The notes under the pieces are model-generated. The model had not been told where the DNA came from, did no database searches, and saw only the letters and a list, made by a program, of their open reading frames with translations. A stretch of 64,000 nucleotides of DNA from Hyphomicrobiales bacterium (lineage in GTDB: Bacteria; Pseudomonadota; Alphaproteobacteria; Rhizobiales; Rhizobiaceae), in assembly GCA_900472295.1 (NCBI GenBank), contig UCIA01000030.1, forward strand, positions 122,150 through 186,149, given 5' to 3'. Below, in pieces: positions 49,699-59,781 of this stretch. The position numbers and the translations under genes are program-made. Position 1 is the first letter of the stretch. Each line of letters starts with the position of its first letter.

Positions 49699-51315
49699 AT
49701 GACAAAGCAACGCCTCTATCTCTTCGACACCACCTTGCGCGACGGCCAGCAGACGCCGGGCATCGACTTTTCCGTCGAGGACAAGATCGCGATTGCCAAG
49801 CTGCTCGATGAGTTCGGCATGGACTATGTCGAGGGCGGCTATCCCGGCGCCAATCCGACCGACACGGCCTTCTTCCAGCAGAAGCGCACGGCGAAGGCAA
49901 AATTCGTCGCCTTCGGCATGACCAAGCGGGCAGGGGTGTCGGCGTCCAACGATCCCGGCCTCGCCGCGCTGGTGCAGTCGAAGTCCGACGCCATCTGCTT
50001 CGTCGCCAAGAGCTGGGACTATCATGTCCGAGTCGCGCTCGGCTGCACCAATGAGGAGAACCTTGAGTCCATCAAGGCTTCGGTCGAAGCGGCTGCTGCC
50101 GCCGGCAAGGAAGCGATGGTCGACTGCGAGCATTTCTTCGACGGTTTCAAGGCCAATCCGGACTACGCGCTGGCTTGCGCCAGGACAGCCTACGATTCCG
50201 GCGCGCGCTGGGTGGTGCTGTGTGACACCAATGGCGGCACGCAGCCATCGGAAGTCCGCGCCATCGTTGGGCAGGCCATCGCATCAGGCATTCCGGGCGA
50301 CCATCTCGGCATCCATGCTCATGACGACACCGGCCAGGCGGTGGCGAATTCGCTGGCTGCCGTCGAAGCCGGCGTGCGCCAGATCCAGGGCACGCTCAAC
50401 GGCATCGGCGAGCGCTGCGGCAACGCCAATCTGATTTCGATCGTGCCGACGCTGGCGCTGAAGCCGGCCTTCGCCGATCGGTTTGAAACCGGCATTTCGG
50501 CCGAGGCGCTGACGGGCATCTCGCGGCTTTCCCGAGCCTTCGATGAGCTGCTCAACCGCGCGCCGGAAGCGCAGGCGCCCTATGTCGGCGCCTCCGCCTT
50601 CGCCACCAAGGCCGGTATCCATGCCTCGGCATTGGCCAAAGAGCCGGCGACCTACGAGCATGTACCGCCCGAGGCGATAGGCAACCGACGCCGCGTCATG
50701 GTTTCCGACCAGGGCGGCAGGGCCAATTTCCTTGCCGAACTGAAACGGCGCGGCATCGACGTGCCGAAGGACGATCACCGGCTCGACGCGCTGATCTCGG
50801 TGGTCAAGGAACGCGAGGCCGAGGGCTACGCCTATGAGGGTGCAGATGCCTCCTTCGAGCTATTGGCGCGCAAGATGCTGCACGGCCTGCCGGAGTTCTT
50901 CAACGTCACCTCGTTCCGTTGCATGGTCGAGCGCCGCTTCGACGCCAACGGCCAGCTGAAGACGGTCTCCGAAGCGATCGTGAAAGTGCTGGTCGAGGGC
51001 GAGGAGAAGATGTCGGTGGCCGAAGGCCATGGCCCGGTCAACGCGCTCGACATCGCGCTGCGCAAGGATCTCGGCAAGTTCCAGGCCGAGATCGCCGACA
51101 TGGAGCTGGCCGACTTCAAGGTGCGTATCCTCAATGGCGGCACCGAGGCGATCACCCGCGTCCTGATCGAATCGCATGACGGCACCGGCGCCCGCTGGTG
51201 GACGGTCGGCGTGTCGGAAAACATCATCGACGCCTCTTTCCAGGCGTTGATGGATTCCATCGTCTACAAGCTGATGAAGAACCGCGAGATGGCAGGGCTG
51301 GTGGCGGCGGAGTAG
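49699..51315 (+). CDS. cimA: Citramalate synthase (2-isopropylmalate synthase family)
   Basis: Condenses pyruvate with acetyl-CoA to citramalate, a threonine-independent route to isoleucine. The 538-residue protein has FDTTLRDGQQTPGIDFSVED, the metal motif HAHDDTG, and the HMGL-like barrel with GTLNGIGERCGNANL. A LeuA-type C-terminal domain (about 400-535) could bind a feedback inhibitor. Its start (MTKQRLYLFDTTLRD) is firm. CimA versus a paralogous IPMS cannot be fully settled by eye, but the length and TLRDGQQTPG motif favour CimA. Confidence 0.88.
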   Translation: MTKQRLYLFDTTLRDGQQTPGIDFSVEDKIAIAKLLDEFGMDYVEGGYPGANPTDTAFFQQKRTAKAKFVAFGMTKRAGVSASNDPGLAALVQSKSDAICFVAKSWDYHVRVALGCTNEENLESIKASVEAAAAAGKEAMVDCEHFFDGFKANPDYALACARTAYDSGARWVVLCDTNGGTQPSEVRAIVGQAIASGIPGDHLGIHAHDDTGQAVANSLAAVEAGVRQIQGTLNGIGERCGNANLISIVPTLALKPAFADRFETGISAEALTGISRLSRAFDELLNRAPEAQAPYVGASAFATKAGIHASALAKEPATYEHVPPEAIGNRRRVMVSDQGGRANFLAELKRRGIDVPKDDHRLDALISVVKEREAEGYAYEGADASFELLARKMLHGLPEFFNVTSFRCMVERRFDANGQLKTVSEAIVKVLVEGEEKMSVAEGHGPVNALDIALRKDLGKFQAEIADMELADFKVRILNGGTEAITRVLIESHDGTGARWWTVGVSENIIDASFQALMDSIVYKLMKNREMAGLVAAE

Positions 51316-51319
51316 GCAA

Positions 51320-51838
51320 ATGGGTTTTTCTATCAGTTGGCTCGGCCTTCGCGGCCTCAGCGTGCAGGACGTTGCGGCGCTGCTTCAGGTCGAGGTTGGC
51401 GATCAAATTGACGCCTTCGACGCTCCGATGAACGCTTATGCCAATGAGAACTGGGCGATCGTCATTTTTGATGAGTGCCGCTTCCCGAGTCCTCCTGATC
51501 AATTTCTCGCGGCGGTTTCGAAAGGACGACAACTGGTCGTCGTGCACATAGAAGAGCATGTGATGTTCTCGCACGCCGAATTATGGCGTGATGAAAGGAG
51601 TGTCTGGAAGGTCGGGCATAGCGGTGACCAGAATGTCAAGGACCTCTACGCCACGGGCGATCTTCCGGCCTCTTTTGAAATCCTGAGACAACAAGCCCTT
51701 TCAAAGCAGGACGAGGAAGATGACGTCGATTACGTTTTCGACATTCCTCTCGATCTGGCGGCGGAATTGACCAACTTCAGGCATGACGAATGGTTGCCGG
51801 ACCAGCAGTTCTTCGAGCTTGTTGAGAAGGGGACCTAG
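51320..51838 (+). CDS. Hypothetical protein, unknown family
   Basis: A 172-residue protein (MGFSISWLGLRGLSVQDVAA ...) starting 4 bp after the cimA stop. It is acidic, has no signal peptide or membrane helix, and is AT-richer than its neighbours. Hydrophobic strands alternate with charged loops (WAIVIFDECRF, GRQLVVVHIEEHVMFSHAEL). I do not recognise it. The sequence looks coding from its codon pattern and clear start. Confidence 0.55.
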   Translation: MGFSISWLGLRGLSVQDVAALLQVEVGDQIDAFDAPMNAYANENWAIVIFDECRFPSPPDQFLAAVSKGRQLVVVHIEEHVMFSHAELWRDERSVWKVGHSGDQNVKDLYATGDLPASFEILRQQALSKQDEEDDVDYVFDIPLDLAAELTNFRHDEWLPDQQFFELVEKGT

Positions 51839-51963
51839 CGCTGAGCGGACGTCGTTGTTGAGAGACAGCCTGCGAGGCACCCTTGAACCATCAGCGGAAG
51901 TCCATTGATCCATCATAATTTTGCGATGGTCTTGGATGGACGGCTGGCGCATAGCGTTCCGCC

Positions 51964-52890
51964 ATGGCCACCGACGCAATTGCCGACGCCGACTCCAAAG
52001 CCCGCAGCGGCTTCCTGCTGGCGCTCGGAGCCTATCTCTTGTGGGGGATGTTGCCCTTTTACATGAAGGCGGTCGCGCATCTGCCGCTGATCGAGGTGAT
52101 CGCCCACCGCATCGTCTGGTCGGTGCCGATTGCCGCTGCAGTGCTGGTCTGGGCCGGCCGCACCGCCGACTTCAAGGCGGCGATCCGCTCGCCGCGCAGC
52201 ATCGGCATGGCGGCGCTGACGGCGACGCTGATTTCGGTCAATTGGTCCATTTATGTCTGGGCAATCTCGGTCGACCGCACGGTCGAGACCGCGCTCGGCT
52301 ACTACATCAACCCGCTGGTCGTCATCGTCGTCGGGGCACTGGTGCTTGGCGACAAACTCGACCGGCTGCAGATCGCGGCCGTGGCGCTGGCGGCGATCGC
52401 CGTTGCCGTGCTGACGGTGGATGCTGGCAAACTACCCTGGGTGTCGCTGGCGCTGGCCTTTTCCTTCGCCGCCTACGGCTTCTTTCGCAAGACGCTGCCG
52501 ATCGGCCCAAGCCAGGGTTTTCTGCTCGAAGTGCTCCTGCTGTCGGTGCCCGCCCTTGGCTACATCATCTTCCTGGTCGCCAGCGGCCAGGACCATTTTA
52601 TCTCCAGCAGCGGCGCCGACGCGGCGTTGCTCATCGGTTGCGGCCCGGTCACTTCGGTGCCGCTTTTGCTGTTTGCCTTCGGCGCCAAGCTGCTGCGCCT
52701 CTCCACCATCGGCATCATGCAGTACATCGCACCGACCATGGTGTTCCTGATCGCCGTGCTGATTTTCGACGAGCCGTTCGGCACCACGCAGGCGATTGCC
52801 TTCGCGCTGATCTGGGCGGCATTGGCGATGTATTCCTGGTCGATGTTCCGCGGCCGTGAAATCCGCCCGGTGGCATTGGCCCCGAAGTAG
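51964..52890 (+). CDS. rarD: RarD family EamA transporter
   Basis: DMT-superfamily membrane transporter, 308 residues with about ten helices. Its family features are GAYLLWGMLPFYMKAVAHLP, EVIAHRIVWSVPI, the internal EAMA repeats, and LIFDEPFGTTQAIAFALIWA near the end. RarD proteins are associated with chloramphenicol sensitivity phenotypes, but the natural substrate is unknown. ATG 51964 has the C-terminal of a 120-bp spacer upstream; a GST gene follows 11 bp downstream. Confidence 0.93.
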   Translation: MATDAIADADSKARSGFLLALGAYLLWGMLPFYMKAVAHLPLIEVIAHRIVWSVPIAAAVLVWAGRTADFKAAIRSPRSIGMAALTATLISVNWSIYVWAISVDRTVETALGYYINPLVVIVVGALVLGDKLDRLQIAAVALAAIAVAVLTVDAGKLPWVSLALAFSFAAYGFFRKTLPIGPSQGFLLEVLLLSVPALGYIIFLVASGQDHFISSSGADAALLIGCGPVTSVPLLLFAFGAKLLRLSTIGIMQYIAPTMVFLIAVLIFDEPFGTTQAIAFALIWAALAMYSWSMFRGREIRPVALAPK

Positions 52891-52901
52891 GACGATCTTC
52901 C

Positions 52902-53588
52902 ATGTATGTGCTGCACATTGCCAACAAGAACTATTCGTCCTGGTCACTGCGGCCATGGGTGCTGATGCGCACCCTCGAAATTCCGTTCGAGGAACAATTG
53001 ACGCCGTTCCCGACCGGATCGAGCTGGGACCTCTACCGGCCGTTTTCACCCAGCGGCCGCGTGCCTTGCCTGGTTGATGACGGCTGGGCTGTCTGGGATT
53101 CGCTTGCCATCGCCGAATATCTCGCCGAGCGTCATCACGGCGTCTGGCCGGTCGAGGCCAAGGCACGGTCCTGGGCGCGTTCGGCCGCCGCCGAAATGCA
53201 TTCTGGTTTCACCGCCTTGCGCGGCGCATGCCCGATGAATTGCGGCCTGCGGGTAAAACCGCTGCCGATGTCCGACGTATTGAAGCAGGATCTCTTCCGT
53301 CTCGGCGATCTCTGGAATGATGGCCTCGCCCGTTTCGGCGGACCGTTTCTAGCCGGCGCGCACTTCACCGCCGTTGACGCCTTCTTTGCCCCGGTGGCGT
53401 TCCGCGAGCAGTCCTATGGGCTGTCTTTCGAAGGTGCCGCTGCCGCCTATCCCGCGCAATTGCTTGCGCTGCCTGCGATGCAGGACTGGTATGCGGCGGG
53501 TCTTGCCGAGACCTGGCGGGAGCCCGACCATGAAGCGGAAGTCGCCGCCGCCGGCACCATCGTCGAGGATCTTCGCGCTACTGTGTGA
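52902..53588 (+). CDS. Glutathione S-transferase
   Basis: Cytosolic GST of 228 residues. The thioredoxin-like N-domain (about 1-80; MYVLHIANKNYSSWSLRPWV, SGRVPCLVDDG, WDSLAIAEYLAE) has a Ser-rich active site (NYSSWS), followed by the helical C-domain. Ser13-Ser14 is the likely glutathione-activating position, as in zeta/beta-like classes. It is 11 bp from rarD and converges with zntB. Confidence 0.92.
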   Translation: MYVLHIANKNYSSWSLRPWVLMRTLEIPFEEQLTPFPTGSSWDLYRPFSPSGRVPCLVDDGWAVWDSLAIAEYLAERHHGVWPVEAKARSWARSAAAEMHSGFTALRGACPMNCGLRVKPLPMSDVLKQDLFRLGDLWNDGLARFGGPFLAGAHFTAVDAFFAPVAFREQSYGLSFEGAAAAYPAQLLALPAMQDWYAAGLAETWREPDHEAEVAAAGTIVEDLRATV

Positions 53589-53599
53589 GACCGACTGGG

Positions 53600-54607
53600 C
53601 TACATCCGCCCGAGCCGCCTGACAAACAGATAGGTTGCCGCCGCGATAACCACCGAAACCGCTGTGACCACCCAGAAGCCCATCGACGTGTCGACCAGCG
53701 GCAGGCCGCCGACATTCATGCCGAACAGGCCCGAAATGATGGTCATCGGCAACAGCACCGCCGTCATCGCCGACAGCACATAGAGCAGCTGGTTCGACTG
53801 CATCGTCAGCTTGGCCATCAATTCGTCCTGCAGCAGCCTTGTGCGCGCCTGCAACTGCTCGCCGTCGTGATAGAGCGTGTGGGCCCGGTGCGAGAGCCTT
53901 GCCGCCATGTCGTTGATCGGGTCGGGCAGGTCGTTGCGATGCGAATGGTCGAGATGCCGGAACAGGCTGGTCAGCGTCGCCATCTGCCGGTGGATCACCA
54001 CCAACTGCCGGCGCGCCTCGACCAGCGACTGCCGCTCGCTGTGCCATGCATCGCACACGATGCGGTCCTCGATGCCGTCGAGCGCGTCGCCGAGCTTGTG
54101 GAGTTCGCCCGCCATGCCGTCGAGCGACTGGCCCATGACCGCCTCGATCAATTCGGCCGGCGAGCGGAATTTGCGCGATCCGCTCTCCACTGCCTTGCGG
54201 ATGAGGTCGACCGATTCCAGCGGCTGCTTGCGGGCGCCAATCAGCATTTTCTCGTTGAAGGCGAAGCGGAAATGGCCGAGCCCGCGCGCCTCCACCGAAT
54301 AGTCGTGGCGCAGATCCGGCAGGTCGCCATAAAGCCAGTCGTCCTCGAGATCGATATGGCAGCCCTGGCTGGCGCCGAGAAAGGCTTCACGAACCGGCGC
54401 GGGCAAAGCCTGCTCTGCGGCGATCTCGCGACGGGCGCGCATGTCGGACAGCTGATAGCTGCGCCATGTCCACTGCGCCTCAGCTGCGTCTTTGGTGCGC
54501 AGGCCATCCGTGGTGAAATGATAGATGAAGAACAGCCCGTGCTCGTCGGGCAAATAAGGCGACAGGCCTTCCGCGTTGAGAGCGATGTTCACGGCTCGCC
54601 TCGCCAT
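53600..54607 (-). CDS. zntB: CorA-family metal transporter, ZntB-like
   Basis: Inner-membrane channel of the CorA superfamily, 335 residues. It has a long cytoplasmic domain (about 1-260), then two C-terminal helices with the GMN-type signature FGMNVGGLP between them (about 287-296). ZntB exports or imports zinc by proton coupling. The signature's following residues (LPLVDTSMGF) fit ZntB rather than CorA magnesium channels. Specificity not shown. The gene is not next to a metal regulator. Confidence 0.88.
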   Translation of the reverse strand: MARRAVNIALNAEGLSPYLPDEHGLFFIYHFTTDGLRTKDAAEAQWTWRSYQLSDMRARREIAAEQALPAPVREAFLGASQGCHIDLEDDWLYGDLPDLRHDYSVEARGLGHFRFAFNEKMLIGARKQPLESVDLIRKAVESGSRKFRSPAELIEAVMGQSLDGMAGELHKLGDALDGIEDRIVCDAWHSERQSLVEARRQLVVIHRQMATLTSLFRHLDHSHRNDLPDPINDMAARLSHRAHTLYHDGEQLQARTRLLQDELMAKLTMQSNQLLYVLSAMTAVLLPMTIISGLFGMNVGGLPLVDTSMGFWVVTAVSVVIAAATYLFVRRLGRM

Positions 54608-54733
54608 TAGAGATTTCGACTACGCCGTCGAGTGGGTGTCGGCCCTCCTTCGTAACACGAGGCAGGCGGGTTCCGTGTGACAGTTTCTTGACAGGCGATC
54701 ACAGTCTGTCGATCAGCGGATCTCCTTCAGGCA

Positions 54734-55840
54734 TTACAATGCCTTGCGGAAGAGATGCAGGCGATGCAACGGCTTGGCATTGGACTTCTGCTTCTGGGCG
54801 AGGCTGGCCTTGTTGCTGTCGCCGATCCAGGTGTTGCCCAGTGTCTCGTAGCCCGCGGCCTTGAGCGCCAGCACGATGCGGCGCAGCACCACCGGGTTCA
54901 CGCCCTGGCCCTGCAGATCGGGCCTGACGCCGGAAAAGATTAGCACGGCTCGTTTGCAGGTGAATTTGTGCATCAGGAAATGCCACGGCGTCGTCAGCCC
55001 GATCCTCGATCTGGTCTTGCGCAGAAACGGGTTCAGGTCGGGGATGCAGATGATGCAGGCGGCCGGCTCGCCGCGATAATTGAGCACGGCCGAAATGCGC
55101 GGATCCATCACCCATTTCATGTCGCGCGCCTGGAAATGAAACTCTTCGTGGCTGACCGGCACGAACATCGGATTGTTGGCAAAAGAGGCGTTGAGGATCA
55201 GGCGCGCATCTTCCATGCGCTGCGCCACCAAAGCGCGCGTCAAAGGCGCAAAGGCGAAGTCGGGATTGTCGAGGATGGCCTGCTGCTTCGGTCCGATCTC
55301 GGGTGGCGCCGCCGTTTTCAGGTCGAGCTCGAACGTGGTCATCGGAAATTCCGGGCGATAGCCGTTTTCCTCCAAGAGCCGCGCAATGTGCGGTGGGCTG
55401 TAGATCAGGTCGGTGTAGGGCGCCTTGTCGAAGGCGCCGGTCTGGACGCCGATCTGCTGCATCGCCGTCAGGTTGAAATTGCCCATGATCTCGGCATGGC
55501 CTCGCCTCCGGCCCCACTCCTCGGCCGCCTTGAGAAGAAGGGATGCGGCCTCGGGATCGTCGGCGCAGTCGAAATAGCCGAAATAGCAGCGGTTCCAGCC
55601 ATGCTGGGTGTTGGAGGCGCCATGCACATGCGCCGTAATCCGCCCGATCGGGCGTCCGTCGCGAAACGCGGTGAAATAGGTGATTTCGTCGCTCGAGCTG
55701 AACAGCGGGTTTTCCGCCGCCGACAGGAACCGTTTCAAATCGCCCTTCATCGGCGAGACGTAGAGCGAGTTATCGCCATAGGCCTCGAAGGGTGCTTCGA
55801 AGAACGATTCGAAATCACGCTCTCCAAGCGTCACCGGCAT
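54734..55840 (-). CDS. GNAT-like acyltransferase superfamily protein (YghO-like)
   Basis: A 368-residue cytoplasmic protein with the fold of N-acyltransferases. The start is MPVTLGERDFESFFEAPFEA; the core has RPIGRITAHVHGASNTQHGW, FDCADDPEAASLLLKAAEEW and AEIMGNFNLTAMQQIGVQTG. The C-terminal half has LNYRGEPAACIICIPDLNPF. It resembles the uncharacterised YghO-type N-acetyltransferase-like family. The substrate is unknown. Confidence 0.7.
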   Translation of the reverse strand: MPVTLGERDFESFFEAPFEAYGDNSLYVSPMKGDLKRFLSAAENPLFSSSDEITYFTAFRDGRPIGRITAHVHGASNTQHGWNRCYFGYFDCADDPEAASLLLKAAEEWGRRRGHAEIMGNFNLTAMQQIGVQTGAFDKAPYTDLIYSPPHIARLLEENGYRPEFPMTTFELDLKTAAPPEIGPKQQAILDNPDFAFAPLTRALVAQRMEDARLILNASFANNPMFVPVSHEEFHFQARDMKWVMDPRISAVLNYRGEPAACIICIPDLNPFLRKTRSRIGLTTPWHFLMHKFTCKRAVLIFSGVRPDLQGQGVNPVVLRRIVLALKAAGYETLGNTWIGDSNKASLAQKQKSNAKPLHRLHLFRKAL

Positions 55841-55871
55841 GGCAGTTGTCTCCCCGGTCGGCGTGCCCGTT

Positions 55872-57605
55872 TCACAGCAGCTTCAAATATTCTAGCAGCG
55901 CCGCCTTGTCGTCCTCGCCGAGCGGTACGAACTCCGCCTCATGGCCGCCACTGCCGAGGCCGAAGGCCGTTGTGTCGATCTCGGCCGGAATAGACCAAGG
56001 CGTGTAGCCTGCCGGCGGATTCCAGCCGCGTCTACCGTCATCGACGCCGGCGATGCCGATCTTGTCGAGATCGAGCCGATGGCCGCCGACCGTAAAACGC
56101 TTCGGCCGCTGTTCCGGATGCATCAGGTGCCAGAGCGTCGGCACGCTGCCATTGTGGAAATAGGGCGCGCTCGACCACAGGCCGGTCAGCGGAGGCGCCG
56201 TGTAGGTGTCAACGGTGCGCGCAGCGATGTAGCGGCCGTAGAGCGAGCCGTTCACCGCATCGGCGACCTCTATTCCCAGCAGCCTATGCCGCTGCGGATC
56301 GGTGCCGATTTCGCCTTCCCAATTGGGAAAGCTGATCAGATGCGGCCGCTCAAGATCCTGGCCATAGGCGCCGTGGCAGGAGGCGCAGTTCTGCGCATAG
56401 ACCGACTGGCCACGCGGCAGCAGCGATCTGTCGATGCGGCCCGGGAATGGCTGCGGCGTGTACTCGTTCATCCAGCCGGTGATGTCGAAGGCATGACCGA
56501 TCGAGGTCTCCGCCACCTCCGGGGTGACCCCCATGCTGGGCACGGTGAAATAGGAAATGATCGCCGCCAGCTCCCGCCGATGCTCGGGCGTGATGTCTTC
56601 GGCGTGGATCGTCTGGGTGTGGTCGATGCCTGGGATGGCGTAGTTGCCGGAGTTGAGGAATTTGCTGCGCCACAGCCGCCCGCCGAGATCGGGCACCGAG
56701 TTGAACACGCTCTCGGGCACGAGCTTGCCTTCGGGGATCAGGCCGAGCCGGCTCTTCAACGAGTCCAGTCCGTTGGTGGCGCCGGCCAGCGATGCGCGGA
56801 ACGGCAGCAGCCGGCCGATCGAGGCCTGGCGTTCGGCAAGCGTCTTGGCGAGTTGCGGGATGATGAAATAGCGCAGCGTCACCCGCTCGCGCCATTGGGT
56901 CTCGGGATAGAGACGCTGCACGGCATCCATCAGCAGATCCGGCTTCTGTCCGAAGGCGCTGAACGCCGCATAGAGCGCCTGCGTATAGGCTTCCAGATTG
57001 ATCGAGCTGTTGGGTGCGCCGAGCCAGACGCGGCCGGTATCGGGATTGCCCGATGCATCGTACGTGACGCTGGAGTGGCAGGCCGCGCAGCCGACATTGC
57101 GGATCGTCGCGCCGATCGGCGGCACGGCCCGGCCGCCGAAGCCGACATTTTGCCCAAGCGGCGTCTCGAAACTGGGCGGCGGCAAATGCGCCGGCCAGTT
57201 GCCGATGGTTTTCGGGGTGTGGAAACCGAACTGGCGATAGAGCGCCGCCAGGTCGACCGCGGCGAGGCGATCGAGCTTGCCGTCGACCGACCTGAGCGCC
57301 AGAGCCGCCGTCGCCAGCTTCCACGGCGACGCCGATACTTTCAGCGTGTCCGACGACAGCGCCGAGAAATCGCCGAAGGCGAAATAGGCGACGCCGCGGT
57401 CCGTCTCGCTCTTCAGCGACGGCGCAAGCGCCTCATAGCGCTCGGATGTCGCGCCAAACGAGGTGAGTGCAGGCAACGCTGCGACGACGGCCCCGGCCGC
57501 AACGGCAAGCAGTGCTGCAGCAATCAGCAGGAAACGAGAGCGTCGCAAAGACCAACCGTTCAAAGCCGCATCGTACGCCAGACGCGTACAATATCCCGGA
57601 AGCAT
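55872..57605 (-). CDS. Diheme c-type cytochrome (CCP/MauG/RoxA-like)
   Basis: A 577-residue protein with an N-terminal membrane/signal helix (about 23-50) and two heme c sites. They are CAACH (Cys173-Cys176-His177) and CASCH (Cys407-Cys410-His411). A methionine or second His ligand is not obvious from the sequence near the first site. The length and the CAACH/CASCH spacing resemble diheme peroxidase-like and rubber-oxygenase-like (RoxA) proteins. Whether it is a peroxidase or an oxygenase cannot be told here. A cytochrome in the periplasm is certain. Confidence 0.85.
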   Translation of the reverse strand: MLPGYCTRLAYDAALNGWSLRRSRFLLIAAALLAVAAGAVVAALPALTSFGATSERYEALAPSLKSETDRGVAYFAFGDFSALSSDTLKVSASPWKLATAALALRSVDGKLDRLAAVDLAALYRQFGFHTPKTIGNWPAHLPPPSFETPLGQNVGFGGRAVPPIGATIRNVGCAACHSSVTYDASGNPDTGRVWLGAPNSSINLEAYTQALYAAFSAFGQKPDLLMDAVQRLYPETQWRERVTLRYFIIPQLAKTLAERQASIGRLLPFRASLAGATNGLDSLKSRLGLIPEGKLVPESVFNSVPDLGGRLWRSKFLNSGNYAIPGIDHTQTIHAEDITPEHRRELAAIISYFTVPSMGVTPEVAETSIGHAFDITGWMNEYTPQPFPGRIDRSLLPRGQSVYAQNCASCHGAYGQDLERPHLISFPNWEGEIGTDPQRHRLLGIEVADAVNGSLYGRYIAARTVDTYTAPPLTGLWSSAPYFHNGSVPTLWHLMHPEQRPKRFTVGGHRLDLDKIGIAGVDDGRRGWNPPAGYTPWSIPAEIDTTAFGLGSGGHEAEFVPLGEDDKAALLEYLKLL

Positions 57606-57705
57606 TATTGCCCGCTATTCCTTAACAGGCGCTGGAGCAGCTCGGTTAATAGCCGCAGAAGAAGGCGCGACAACGCAGCGTCGGACAAACCGATGGAGGA
57701 TACGG

Positions 57706-57780
57706 ATGTTTGATTATTTGGGAGCATTTGGCGAAGGCCAGAGAATAGCCGGCGGCGCGGATCGCCGCCGGCTGCAGTGA
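57706..57780 (+). other. Candidate 24-residue small ORF overlapping a hairpin
   Basis: GGAGGA five bases before ATG 57706 is a very good ribosome site. The peptide is MFDYLGAFGEGQRIAGGADR plus four residues, ending at TGA 57778. The last third overlaps the perfect palindrome at 57748-57772, which makes the codons repetitive. It could be a real small protein or chance; left as a candidate. Confidence 0.25.
57748..57772 (-). terminator. Hairpin downstream of the YCII-type gene
   Basis: Perfect 10-bp arms GCCGGCGGCG (57748-57757) and CGCCGCCGGC (57763-57772) with a 5-base loop. On the minus strand it begins 11 bases after the stop of the YCII-type gene. No T-run follows. Confidence 0.55.
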
Positions 57781-57783
57781 GGA

Positions 57784-58074
57784 TCAGCGCTTCGGCCCAA
57801 ACCCGGGGTAGGGTGCGAGCGGCACCACTGCCGCAATATCCATCATGCCCGCCTTGACCAGTGGCAAGGTGGCGAGGTGGCCGCGCACGTCGGCGTCGCT
57901 GCCGGCTTCGAACATCATGCCGCTGCCTGGAATATCGCCGCGGTTCCACACCTGGCGCACGGCGCCCTCGGCATAGAGCGTACGACGCTGCTCGGCTTCG
58001 CCTGGCAGCAGCGGCGCGAAATCGGCGTCGCTGAACTTTTCGGTGTTGCGGGTGAGAAGGGCAAAGAACTGCAT
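57784..58074 (-). CDS. YCII-related / muconolactone-isomerase-like small protein
   Basis: A 96-residue ferredoxin-like protein (MQFFALLTRNTEKFSDADFA ... GGDIPGS..MMFEAGSDADVR ... PLVKAGMMDIAAVVPLAP). AGGAG lies six bases before ATG 58074. The DADVRGHLATLPLVKAG segment resembles the YCII-related and muconolactone-isomerase-like fold. It is divergent from a LysR gene and is its likely target. Enzyme activity is unknown. Confidence 0.78.
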   Translation of the reverse strand: MQFFALLTRNTEKFSDADFAPLLPGEAEQRRTLYAEGAVRQVWNRGDIPGSGMMFEAGSDADVRGHLATLPLVKAGMMDIAAVVPLAPYPGFGPKR

Positions 58075-58138
58075 GGCGGTCTCCTGTGGTTGGGATGGCG
58101 CAATCATCGCTTCCGCTGGTCAGACTGTCCAAGACTGA

Positions 58139-58160
58139 TTAGGCTAAAGTTGAGACCTAA
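58139..58160. promoter_or_regulatory. Possible LysR box
   Basis: Short inverted arms TTAGG (58139-58143) and CCTAA (58156-58160) sit 25 bp before the LysR start in the 110-bp divergent spacer. The dyad is weak. Confidence 0.3.
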
Positions 58161-58184
58161 CAGGACTTCCGAGGTGGAGGAAAA

Positions 58185-59130
<946 letters not shown>

Positions 59131-59135
59131 AGCCC

Positions 59136-59747
59136 TCACATCTTATCAATCACCGACTGCACGCCTTCCGTCGGCGCGTCGACCGACGCGCCCGCCACCA
59201 TGATGGCGGCGACGATTGCCTCGGGGTCTTCCACCACCAGCGGCTTGACCCGCTGTGCGGTGTGGATGAAGCCTTCGCCCGACATGTGGTCGAGCAGCGC
59301 CAGCATCGGATCCCAAAACCCCTTGACGTTGGCGAAGACGATCGGCTTGCGGTGATGGCCGAGCTGGCCCCAGGTCATGATCTCGACGATCTCCTCGACC
59401 GTGCCGATACCGCCGGGCAGTGCCACAAAGGCGTCGGATTTCTCGAACATCTTGTGCTTGCGCTCGTGCATGTTGTCGGTGATCAGCAACTCGTCGAGCC
59501 GGTCAAGCGCGGTTTCGGTTGCTTCCCTGTTGATGAGGAAGCGCGGGATGATGCCTGTTACCTTGCCGCCGGCCTTGAGCGCGCCTTCGGCGACGGCGCC
59601 CATAATGCCTTTGGTGCCGCCGCCATAGACCAGCCGCAGGCCGGATTTGGCCAGCGAGCGGCCAAGCAGGTGTCCGGCCTTGGCATAGATTTCATCGCGG
59701 CCCGGCGACGAGCCGCAGTAGACGCAGACGGATCGAATCGTGTTCAT
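59136..59747 (-). CDS. LOG family protein (cytokinin-riboside phosphoribohydrolase-like)
   Basis: A 203-residue protein of the LOG/TIGR00730 family. The signatures are LVYGGGTKGIMGAVAEGALK and the PGGIGTVEEIVEIM motif, with SVCVYCGSSPGRDE at the N-terminus. Such enzymes hydrolyse ribose 5-phosphate from nucleoside monophosphates, as in cytokinin activation; in bacteria they are often general nucleotide hydrolases. In a rhizobium, cytokinin release is possible but not shown. Confidence 0.92.
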   Translation of the reverse strand: MNTIRSVCVYCGSSPGRDEIYAKAGHLLGRSLAKSGLRLVYGGGTKGIMGAVAEGALKAGGKVTGIIPRFLINREATETALDRLDELLITDNMHERKHKMFEKSDAFVALPGGIGTVEEIVEIMTWGQLGHHRKPIVFANVKGFWDPMLALLDHMSGEGFIHTAQRVKPLVVEDPEAIVAAIMVAGASVDAPTEGVQSVIDKM

Positions 59748-59781
59748 GCGTGATTGGTGATTGGGTCTGGATGCGGGGTCA

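Noticed and set aside
55941..57713. 590-codon open frame on the plus strand
   Set aside because: Antisense to the diheme cytochrome gene, whose signal helix and CxxCH motifs are clear.
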